The notes under the pieces are model-generated. The model did no database searches, had not been told where the DNA came from, and worked only from the letters and a program-made list of their open reading frames with translations. From Psychrobacter sp. ANT_WB68 (GTDB lineage: Bacteria > Pseudomonadota > Gammaproteobacteria > Pseudomonadales > Moraxellaceae), in NCBI RefSeq assembly GCF_008369115.1, contig NZ_VOAZ01000001.1:248001-312000 (forward strand): DNA of 64,000 nt, written 5' to 3'. Below, one piece after another: positions 56,560 to 64,000 of this stretch (positions are counted from its first letter, which is position 1; every line of letters starts with the position of its first letter). Made by a program: the position numbers and the translations under genes.

Positions 56560-57078
56560 TTACTTCGCGATAGCTGCTTGACTGATGCCATTAAGGGCTT
56601 TTGCGATGTTAGCAATCTCGGTATCGCACCCTTTGATATTATGACGATTTTTTAAATATTCAGGATCGTTGTACGACAACCACACTTTTTTATCGTCATC
56701 TTCGCTGATGAGAATTTTTTGCGGTAAGTCGATGGCGATACTTTGCTCGCACTGCATCAATGGCGTGCCTGCTTTAGGGTTACCAAACATAATCACTTGT
56801 GTTGGTCTTAACACTAGACTGACACCTTGTGCATTTTTTTGATGATCGACTCGCGCAAATACTTTCATGCCTTTGCTTTCGATGATCGCCGCCAGCTTAT
56901 CAGCAGTATCTTGCACGGAATGAGGACTTTGCATCGTCACCAGACCCTTTGCAGCATGGATAGTAGCTATTGTTTCTGGCGTTGACGGCACCTTATCCGG
57001 TGTATTTAAGGTTTTTTCGATACTGGCGCAAGAGGAAACGGCTAAAGCGAGAGCGGCAATAGAAATGATTTTAAGCAT
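56560..57078 (-). CDS. DUF302 domain lipoprotein
   Basis: About 172 residues from the ATG at 57078, which has AAGGA 6 bp upstream; the frame runs on to 57099. Lipobox VSSC follows a hydrophobic leader. The mature part has the DUF302 layout: SPHSVQDTADKLAAIIESKG, VFARVDHQ, and LRPTQVIMFGNPKAGTPLMQ. The family is beta/alpha with no defined activity. The LysR gene is immediately upstream, and the DUF302 gene may be in its operon. Confidence 0.87.
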   Translation of the reverse strand: MLKIISIAALALAVSSCASIEKTLNTPDKVPSTPETIATIHAAKGLVTMQSPHSVQDTADKLAAIIESKGMKVFARVDHQKNAQGVSLVLRPTQVIMFGNPKAGTPLMQCEQSIAIDLPQKILISEDDDKKVWLSYNDPEYLKNRHNIKGCDTEIANIAKALNGISQAAIAK

Positions 57079-57179
57079 AAAAAATCCTTTTATTATCATT
57101 GTTTATTTAATGACTGATGGTTGTGTCACATACTTTTCTTCTCATACTACGGATATTTATTAAAGGTATTGGATAATAT

Positions 57180-58079
57180 TTACGCTAGGCGCTCTGCCAA
57201 ATAATCTACCAATAATCTAATCTTCGGCGATAAATGACGGTTATGCGGATAGACGGCCCAGATACTTTCTTCAGGCTCTCTATAGTTATCTAGTAAGCTG
57301 ACCAGCTCACCTGATGCCAAGTATTGCTGCACGTAATAATCAGGCAGCTGGACGATACCTAGACCTTTTAAGGCGGCATCGACTAGGCTGTGACCACTGT
57401 TATATTGCACGCTACCAGAGACCCGCAGGTTTTTTTCCTTATCAGCATCTTTTCTAGTTTCTGTCTCTATTTTTTTAGCATCTATAAAATGCCAATAGTC
57501 ACGCGTGCCAAGCAAGCAGTTATGTTGACTCAGCTCGCTCAAAGAATGGGGTATGCCATATTTCTCGAGATAAGCGGGCGCGGCACAGACGAAGTTGGTA
57601 CGGCTGCTAAGCTTTTTTGCCATCATGGTTGAGTCGCTTAACTTGCCAATACGAATCGCCAAATCATAGCCGCCCTCGACCAAGTCGATTTTTTGATTAC
57701 TCAAAAAAGCCGTTACTTCAATATCGCGATACTGCACCATGAAGTCATTGACCAGTGGCAACAATTGCTGCTCGCCATAAGTGACAGGGGCGGTCAATTT
57801 AATTCTGCCTTGGGGCTTTGACTGTAAATTGCTCACGGCTTGCTCAGCGGCATCCAAGCCATCGAGCACACCGCGGCAATGCTGATAAAACACGCGGCCT
57901 TCTTCTGTCAGTGATACCTGACGTGTAGTGCGATACAGCAACTTAATGTTAAGTCGCTTCTCTAAGGCGCTTATCTGCCGACTGACTTGTGCGGTTGAGA
58001 TGCCCAATTCTTTTGCGGCGCGCGTAAAGCTCTCGTATTCCGCCACATGAACGAACTCGCTAATACCATCCCAGCGCAT
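57180..58079 (-). CDS. LysR family transcriptional regulator
   Basis: About 299 residues from the ATG at 58079, where MRWDGISEFVHVAEYESF is the usual start; a GTG at 58091 would add four. The HTH is within AKELGISTAQVSRQISALEK (about 23-42). The C-terminal effector domain is of the periplasmic binding type. It is divergent from frmA across a 190-bp gap, the layout typical of LysR regulators and their targets, so control of frmA is plausible; the inducer is unknown. Confidence 0.9.
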   Translation of the reverse strand: MRWDGISEFVHVAEYESFTRAAKELGISTAQVSRQISALEKRLNIKLLYRTTRQVSLTEEGRVFYQHCRGVLDGLDAAEQAVSNLQSKPQGRIKLTAPVTYGEQQLLPLVNDFMVQYRDIEVTAFLSNQKIDLVEGGYDLAIRIGKLSDSTMMAKKLSSRTNFVCAAPAYLEKYGIPHSLSELSQHNCLLGTRDYWHFIDAKKIETETRKDADKEKNLRVSGSVQYNSGHSLVDAALKGLGIVQLPDYYVQQYLASGELVSLLDNYREPEESIWAVYPHNRHLSPKIRLLVDYLAERLA

Positions 58080-58121
58080 TATTATTACCACTGTGTAAAA
58101 GATATTTGCAAATATAGCACA

Positions 58122-58149
58122 TTGTTATCATTACAGAAACGACTATAAT
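58122..58149 (+). promoter_or_regulatory. Putative sigma70 promoter for frmA
   Basis: TTGTTA at 58122-58127 and TATAAT at 58144-58149 are 16 bp apart, both close to consensus. Transcription would leave a leader of about 115 nt before the frmA ATG. It lies in the divergent region next to the LysR gene. Confidence 0.45.
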
Positions 58150-58254
58150 GGTCAGTATAAAGCTTAATAGGCTGGTAAAACTGTGGCTTGTGTCTACTAA
58201 ATCAGCACGATAAGATGAATAGGTCTGTGCTCAATAAGCGATAAAATTAATTAA

Positions 58255-59394
<1,140 letters not shown>

Positions 59395-59439
59395 GATGAT
59401 ATTGGTAGTAAGTTTAGCGTTATAAAATAACAGCGTGAT

Positions 59440-59480
59440 AAAAAAAGTGCCGCTCCTATAAAGGAACGGCATTTTTTTTG
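59440..59480. terminator. Bidirectional terminator between frmA and DUF2164 gene
   Basis: AAAGTGCCG and CGGCATTTTTT form the stem with TCC/GGA inner pairing (about 59444-59478) and long A and T runs. Confidence 0.9.
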
Positions 59481-59489
59481 GTTTATCTC

Positions 59490-59738
59490 TTAGTCTTTTT
59501 TAAAGCTGTGCATGTCTTCTAGAACTGCCGTAAATCTATCATATAACCAAGGTTCCATATCATCGACCACCTGATTATATAAATGGGGACCTATGGTTTC
59601 GATAATAAAGTCTAATAAAAACTTGGCGGGTAGATTACCAATATCGACATCAAATTCTGCGCTCATATAATCTCTCAGCTTGTCCAAAACGATTTCTTCT
59701 GCTTCATCTGATAAGGGAATCAGTTTGTCTTTGCTCAT
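59490..59738 (-). CDS. DUF2164 domain protein
   Basis: An 82-residue acidic protein with the DUF2164 pattern: SDEAEEIVLDKLRDYMSAEF, then FLLDFIIETIGPHLYNQVV. The family has no known function. Start ATG at 59738. It converges on the frmA terminator. Confidence 0.85.
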   Translation of the reverse strand: MSKDKLIPLSDEAEEIVLDKLRDYMSAEFDVDIGNLPAKFLLDFIIETIGPHLYNQVVDDMEPWLYDRFTAVLEDMHSFKKD

Positions 59739-59895
59739 ATACCGGTATCCTAATAGACATGCTCAATAACCATGTCACATTTTTAAGTTATGTCTGAATC
59801 TTAAATAATAAGTAACCAGTGCTGTTCCGCTAGTCAAAAAGAGTAGGGTTAATCCAAAAAAGTAAGTAGTAAACCCCTATTCTTATAGGCGATAA

Positions 59896-60564
59896 CTACT
59901 CTTGCATAGTGGCCAATTGCTCTAAAATATTGACGTAATTATCGACGCCTTGCGCGCCGCTCACTAAATGACGCTCATTAAAAATAATCGCCGGCACACT
60001 TTGAATACCTTGCTGCTGCCAGTGTTGCTCTTCTGCGCGTACCTCTTTAGCAAAACGTTGGTCTGTTAAAACCGCCAGTGCTTCTTTACCATCCAACCCA
60101 ATATCTGTGGCGATGGTAGCCAGTACACTAGTATCAGAGAGGTTTCTATTATCGGTAAAGTGCGCGGTAAATAACGCCTGTTTTAATTCATGCATACGCC
60201 CTTGCTGCTCAGCCCAATGCAAAAGCTGATGTAGATTAAAGGTATTGTGCATACGGGTGTCGTCATTGAAGTTAAACTCGAAGCCGACATCAGAACCTGC
60301 ATCTGCTATTCTGGCGCGGCTGGCATCGGACTCTGCTTTGCTTGAGCCGTATTTCTCCATGATATGCTCACGCATGTTTTGACCTTCGTTTGGCATGTTA
60401 GGGTTTAGCTCAAACGGATGCCAGTGTATCTCATGGTCGGTATTGGTCTGCTCTAACGCTGCTGCCAGTTGGCGATAGCCGATGACACACCAAGGGCATA
60501 CCACGTCAGATACAATATCTATCCGCAGTGGCTGCTCTGATGATAACTGCTTTGACTGTTCCAT
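59896..60564 (-). CDS. DsbA family oxidoreductase (FrnE-like)
   Basis: A 222-residue protein of the DsbA/2-hydroxychromene-2-carboxylate isomerase superfamily. C23-P-W-C26 follows DIVSDVVCPWC, as in FrnE-type cytoplasmic members. WHPFELNPNMP and the cis-Pro region GIQSVPAIIFNE are typical. There is no signal peptide, so it probably acts in the cytoplasm. It lies downstream of the broken carboxymuconolactone decarboxylase gene, 180 bp away. Confidence 0.9.
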   Translation of the reverse strand: MEQSKQLSSEQPLRIDIVSDVVCPWCVIGYRQLAAALEQTNTDHEIHWHPFELNPNMPNEGQNMREHIMEKYGSSKAESDASRARIADAGSDVGFEFNFNDDTRMHNTFNLHQLLHWAEQQGRMHELKQALFTAHFTDNRNLSDTSVLATIATDIGLDGKEALAVLTDQRFAKEVRAEEQHWQQQGIQSVPAIIFNERHLVSGAQGVDNYVNILEQLATMQE

Positions 60565-60743
60565 ATGACCTCTCGTTAGCTATTATTTATTATTCTAATT
60601 GATACGTATTATTTTAACTGAGAAAACTGCTGCTCGAACATTTTCCGAACAACATTCTTTTAGATAACAGTATAAAAACACCAAAGGGATTATTTCAACC
60701 CCAAATTGGTTGCAGGATTAATCTGCTTCGTTAGCCTACGTCA

Positions 60744-61298
60744 CTAATCAGCCTTGTGCCATTCAAACTTTTGGAAAGGCTTATCGATTGGCGTGTTGGC
60801 CAAGTGGTTAGTATAGTTGCTCATCACCTTTTGCGCAGCCGCAAGGACGACTTCTAGAACCTGGCGTTTGGTGAAGCCTGCATCCAAAAACGCTTGGACG
60901 GCGTCATCATCAACGTTACCACGACCACGGACGACAGAGAGGGTAAAGTGACGTAGCGCTTCTAACTTATCAGTCGGTAGTGCGGTCTCATTACGTAATG
61001 CTTCGGTAATGGCATCATCCACTTTCATGCTTTTGGCAATGCCAGTATGCGCAGGAACGCAGTAATGACAAGCGTGCTCAACGTTGATGGTTTGCTAGAC
61101 GACGGTAATTTCTTCGTCATCAAAGCTGCTGTCTAAAAACAACTGATGCAGACGTTGATAGCCTTCAAGCAATCCCGGCGCTTCTGCCATCACAGCATGT
61201 AGATTTGGAACCATTCCAAAGGCATCAATAGAAACGTCAAGCAATGCTTTGCTATCTGCTGATACGCTTTGCTTGTCGTGTAATGTAAATTCGGTCAT
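60744..61298 (-). pseudogene. Carboxymuconolactone decarboxylase / AhpD-like gene interrupted by in-frame TAG
   Basis: Read straight through, the frame gives about 184 residues of a carboxymuconolactone decarboxylase family protein with one stop inside it. The first part, 67 residues from ATG at 61298, ends EEITVV, then TAG at 61095-61097 (complement of CTA). The same frame continues with QTINVEHACHYCVPAHTGIA, carrying the conserved CxxC (C-H-Y-C) and the following His of the family, then KFEWHKAD at 60744. Family members usually have Trp at the interrupted position (VVWQTINVEH), so one TGG to TAG change would break the gene. A restart at ATG 61028 would omit the CxxC. Alternatives are a sequencing error or suppression. 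Confidence 0.85.
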
Positions 61299-61718
61299 AC
61301 AAAATCCTTAGCATAACTATTAACTAGTTATTATTTCATTATTAAAGTGTATAGCTTAAACCTCTTAAAATGACGAATTATTTGAGCGATTGCTCAAAAA
61401 TAATATTAAGTATGATTATTTGACTGTTATTGCACTATTGGTTGAGGTTAGCAAGTCTTGTTTATTTTCTTTATTATGAACTTTGATGATACATTGGCCT
61501 TATAGCGTTGTCAGGTAATCTTGGCAGTATTGTGACAATTATAGGTATAACCATGGCATCACCAGTTATCAAAAAGTTACTTATTATAGAATAAAGCATT
61601 TTAAGCGTAAGCCACTGATGGAATAACAACACTTTCATTACAATGGACGGCATTACGATAGATAAAATAGAACGCGCATTCAAAACTTAAATAATAACTT
61701 AAATAGTAAGGACGACTC
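61299..61718. other. 420-bp intergenic region
   Basis: Divergent region between the broken decarboxylase gene and the SDR gene. No gene is supported: a 69-codon reverse frame at 61474-61683 has no family features and no ribosome site. The sequence is AT-rich, and shared regulation of both flanking genes is possible but not shown. Confidence 0.5.
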
Positions 61719-62570
61719 ATGACTAAGACTATTTTAATTACGGGCAGTACTGATGGTATTGGTAAACTTGCAGCTCTAAAATTGGCAGAAGCTGGGCATC
61801 AAGTGTATGTGCATGGCAGAAATGCCGACAAACTTACCAGTGTCATTGCAGAAGTCAAAGCGGTAGCGACAGGCGCAGCAGTAGATAATATTAATGGGTT
61901 TGTGGCTGATTTTTCAGATTTAAATGCAGTACATAAAATGGCTGCAGAAGTAAATAAAAAATTACCAAAGCTGGATGTACTTATTAATAACGCAGGGATT
62001 AATACTACCGCATCGGCAATGACTAAGGATGGATTGGACGTACGCTTCGTGGTTAATTACTTAGCGCCTCACGAGTTAACCAACGCCCTTTTACCTTTAC
62101 TCAAAAAGTCTAGCAAAGCTCGTATCGTAAATCTAAGCTCAGCAGCCCAAGATCCGATATCCTATAAGGCATTCGTAGGACAAGAGCGTCTCGATGATAA
62201 AGACGCCTATGCTCAAAGTAAGCTGGCACTTACGATGTGGAGTATGGATTTAGCCGATACAGTCGCGGCAGATGACATCAATGTAATCGCTGTCAATCCA
62301 GGCTCGCTACTGAATACAAAAATGGTCGATGAGGCTTATGGAGAATATTGGTCATCAGCGGATAAAGGGGCAAATATTCTAACTGAACTTGCCATCTCGG
62401 ATGAGTTCGCTAACGATAGCGGTAAATACTTTGATAATGACATCAAAGATGGTGCCCATGGTGACGCCAGAGGAGAGTTCGGACAACCGCATGCAGATGC
62501 TCTAGACAAAGAAGCCATTACAGAGCTTGAACGCCAAACTCAAACAGTATTGCAGTCGCTTTCTGCATAA
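61719..62570 (+). CDS. SDR family NAD(P)-dependent oxidoreductase
   Basis: A 283-residue short-chain dehydrogenase. The cofactor motif TGSTDGIG is at 8-15, NNAG at 90-93, catalytic Ser in NLSSAAQ (about 140), and Y164-x3-K168 in DAYAQSKLAL. The substrate cannot be deduced. AAGGACGAC precedes the ATG at 61719. It is divergent from the broken AhpD-like gene and may share a stress- or aldehyde-related regulon with it, by position only. Confidence 0.92.
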   Translation: MTKTILITGSTDGIGKLAALKLAEAGHQVYVHGRNADKLTSVIAEVKAVATGAAVDNINGFVADFSDLNAVHKMAAEVNKKLPKLDVLINNAGINTTASAMTKDGLDVRFVVNYLAPHELTNALLPLLKKSSKARIVNLSSAAQDPISYKAFVGQERLDDKDAYAQSKLALTMWSMDLADTVAADDINVIAVNPGSLLNTKMVDEAYGEYWSSADKGANILTELAISDEFANDSGKYFDNDIKDGAHGDARGEFGQPHADALDKEAITELERQTQTVLQSLSA

Positions 62571-63102
62571 TATTTACATTTAGTCGCAGTAATATTAGCT
62601 AAGAATTATGTTTGAGTTATTTATAACTATAAGGTCTATCGGTAATATGAGCATAAATGTATGAACTATTCACCACTAAAGAGGTGGAGGAATTCTGCCT
62701 GAATGGGTTAAATGGGCTAAAAATGACTACATTTTGCCAAGCAGTATCAGATAGATTGTCGATATTGTCCGCGCTACTTTTACTGTTTAAATACAGTTCA
62801 TCTCATTTTTGTCAGCATTATTAAAATGAGAGTACACCTTAATAACGTAGAGTTTTAATAAAAAACCATACTCTAAGCACTAAAAAGTAAGAACAAAGGT
62901 AACCTTTGCTGTCAGTCATGAGAAGAAAATGAAGTTACTTTTAACTTACATGAATCACGATTATTTAATAATCATCACGCCAGTGAGAAGCCAGCATGTC
63001 TACTTTGATGTCTCAGCTATGATGTTGACACGCCTGAGCAGGTTGTTTATGCCAAGCAACAACGCTGGATTGATGAGTGGTATTAAAGAAAGCGAATATT
63101 CT
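62571..63102. other. Gap with an open but poorly supported frame upstream of the acetyltransferase gene
   Basis: A 55-codon frame at 62657-62824 (MYELFTTKEVEEFC...) is the only other candidate and is too short and unlike known families to call. From 62929 the acetyltransferase frame is open for 58 codons before its likely start at 63103, but this part (MKLLLTYMNHDYLIII...) does not align with GNAT starts. The remainder is AT-rich. Confidence 0.45.
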
Positions 63103-63672
63103 ATGATACATGTGTTAGAAACCGAACGGCTTATTCTCAGGCAGTGGCTGGCAAGCGACTTTGCTGTTTTTGCTGAAATGAATGCCGATGCTGAAGTGAT
63201 GCGTTACTTTCCACAGCTATTATCTCCTGCGCTAAGTGACGTCATTGCTAATAAATGCCAGCGGCTCATTACAGACAAAGGCTGGGGTTTTTGGGCGGTC
63301 AGCCGAAAAGGCCATTCAGAACAGGATGACTTTATCGGTATGGTTGGCTTGAATGAGGCTCATGCGGATATGCCATTTGCCCCTTGTGTAGAGATTGGTT
63401 GGCGACTACATAAGGATTATTGGGGACAAGGTTATGCAACTGAGGCCGCGCGAGCGTCGCTGAAATTCGCTGTTGAAGTTTTAGAGCTTAACGAGGTCGT
63501 TGCCTCCACCTCAGTCATTAATAAGCACTCGCAGCTTATCATGCAGCGGATAGGCATGACCGATACACAAGAAGGTTTTTATCACCCTATGCTTGACTCT
63601 GAGCACCCGCTTGCTGAGCATGTGCTCTATAAACTAACGCGTCAACAGTGGCGAAATACTGCCACGACCTAA
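63103..63672 (+). CDS. GNAT family N-acetyltransferase (RimJ/RimL-like)
   Basis: About 189 residues from the ATG at 63103, where MIHVLETERLILRQW is the standard start of RimJ/RimL-like acetyltransferases; the frame is open back to 62929. The acetyl-CoA motif is YWGQGYATEAA with the preceding EIGWRLHKDYW, and NKHSQLIMQRIGM is motif B. Substrates in the family are protein N-termini or small molecules. The longer upstream frame has no matching domain. Confidence 0.88.
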   Translation: MIHVLETERLILRQWLASDFAVFAEMNADAEVMRYFPQLLSPALSDVIANKCQRLITDKGWGFWAVSRKGHSEQDDFIGMVGLNEAHADMPFAPCVEIGWRLHKDYWGQGYATEAARASLKFAVEVLELNEVVASTSVINKHSQLIMQRIGMTDTQEGFYHPMLDSEHPLAEHVLYKLTRQQWRNTATT

Positions 63673-63700
63673 CTCTATTTATGATTACCGTGAACCGGAT

Positions 63701-64000
63701 TTATTCGGTATTATCCCGTGAAAAAGTCAAAATATGACCTTTAAATGGCAAATCAAGATAGGTAGTATTTTCGGGCTTAACATGTTGACTGCTAAAACCG
63801 AACTCAACCATTTTATTGGTTAGCTTGTTTTTGCGCCCACGCCCAGGGTCAACGACGATAACCTCGCAGGTTGGCAAAGCATGGCGCTCGATAAACTCCG
63901 CCAATATATCGATATGTTGGTCTTCATACAGCAAATCGCTACCGATAATGATATCAAACTTACCAAGATGGCTATTGTCTTCTGCCCAGTCTAAGCGCTC
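63701..64000 (-). CDS. Class I SAM-dependent methyltransferase, C-terminal part (partial)
   Basis: The reverse frame is open from the window edge to TAA near 63701, giving 99 residues. FDIIIGSDLLYEDQHID fits motif IV of lysine-type (METTL21/Nnt1-like) methyltransferases, and EVIVVDPGRGRKNKL is the following strand and helix. The ATG of the shorter frame at 63934 is internal. The N-terminal SAM-binding part lies beyond the window, so specificity cannot be judged. Confidence 0.75.
   Translation of the reverse strand, partial: ERLDWAEDNSHLGKFDIIIGSDLLYEDQHIDILAEFIERHALPTCEVIVVDPGRGRKNKLTNKMVEFGFSSQHVKPENTTYLDLPFKGHILTFSRDNTE

Noticed and set aside
61095..61097. Reading the TAG as pyrrolysine or as a programmed readthrough
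   Set aside because: No pylTS genes or downstream stem were seen, and Psychrobacter-type genomes are not known to use pyrrolysine; a nonsense mutation is simpler.
61474..61683. A 69-codon reverse frame upstream of the SDR gene
   Set aside because: No start signal, no family, and composition like surrounding intergenic DNA.
62657..62824. A 55-codon frame beginning MYELFTTKEVEEFC with a faint likeness to the start of Mu-type transposase DNA-binding domains
   Set aside because: Too short, no ribosome site, the likeness is not specific, and no other transposon parts are nearby.
63000..63096. A frame reading TPEQVVYAKQQRWIDEWY then stop within the leader of the acetyltransferase gene
   Set aside because: A short fragment in a different frame, broken by a stop just upstream, and no family recognised.

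Overview
The window looks like a chromosomal segment of a Psychrobacter-type gammaproteobacterium (family Moraxellaceae). This rests on the moderate, slightly AT-rich composition, the protein sequences, and familiar gene orders: ypjD-ffh, yciB facing an RNase AM (rnm) gene, uvrA-MFS-ssb, and a gspN-C-D block. No database search was possible, so genus is an inference. There are no rRNA or tRNA genes, no CRISPR array, no prophage and no intact insertion sequence. Most of the window is dense housekeeping chromosome with many strong rho-independent terminators, several of them bidirectional between convergent genes.

Layout. 1-9.1 kb: the tail of purU, ypjD, ffh (SRP protein), tsaB, uppP, rsmJ, a small membrane protein, ubiA overlapping a DUF4112 gene, then two reverse-strand envelope genes. 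9.2-15 kb: a YiaA/YiaB-like gene, the operon yciI / coiled-coil membrane protein / mnmC, yciB and RNase AM. 15-24.8 kb: a diguanylate cyclase with a long basic insertion, truD, a Rieske-FAD fusion oxidoreductase, an acetyltransferase, two small lipoproteins, an XAC2610-like secreted protein and glutathione reductase (gor). 24.9-29 kb: yjjP/yjjB-type transporter halves, a DUF503 protein, a repeat-bearing intergenic region and three consecutive zinc-ribbon membrane proteins. 29-35.7 kb: uvrA, a YajR-type MFS transporter, ssb and an H-NS-family gene. 35.8-40 kb: type II secretion gspN, gspC, gspD. 40-50.7 kb: tatD, tcdA, a hybrid histidine kinase, efp facing epmB, a 608-residue protein of unknown function and a FimX-like protein with degenerate GGDEF and EAL motifs. 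50.9-56.5 kb: a cytochrome c lipoprotein, a MoxR/DUF58/TgpA transglutaminase operon, and DUF4298 and DUF4031 genes. 56.5-64 kb: a DUF302 lipoprotein, a LysR regulator facing the glutathione-dependent formaldehyde dehydrogenase gene, DUF2164, a DsbA-like protein, a carboxymuconolactone decarboxylase gene broken by an in-frame TAG, an SDR, an acetyltransferase and a partial methyltransferase.

Themes. RNA and translation genes are well represented: tsaB and tcdA act successively on tRNA A37, mnmC on the wobble uridine, truD on U13, rsmJ on 16S rRNA, and efp/epmB on polyproline translation. A thiol/redox/formaldehyde theme (gor, Rieske-FAD, frmA, DsbA-like, broken AhpD-like gene) recurs. Envelope and surface functions include uppP, T2SS, TgpA and the FimX-like protein.

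The least explained parts are the zinc-ribbon trio at 26.95-28.9 kb, the 608-residue protein next to the FimX-like gene, and the TAG-interrupted gene at 60.7-61.3 kb.
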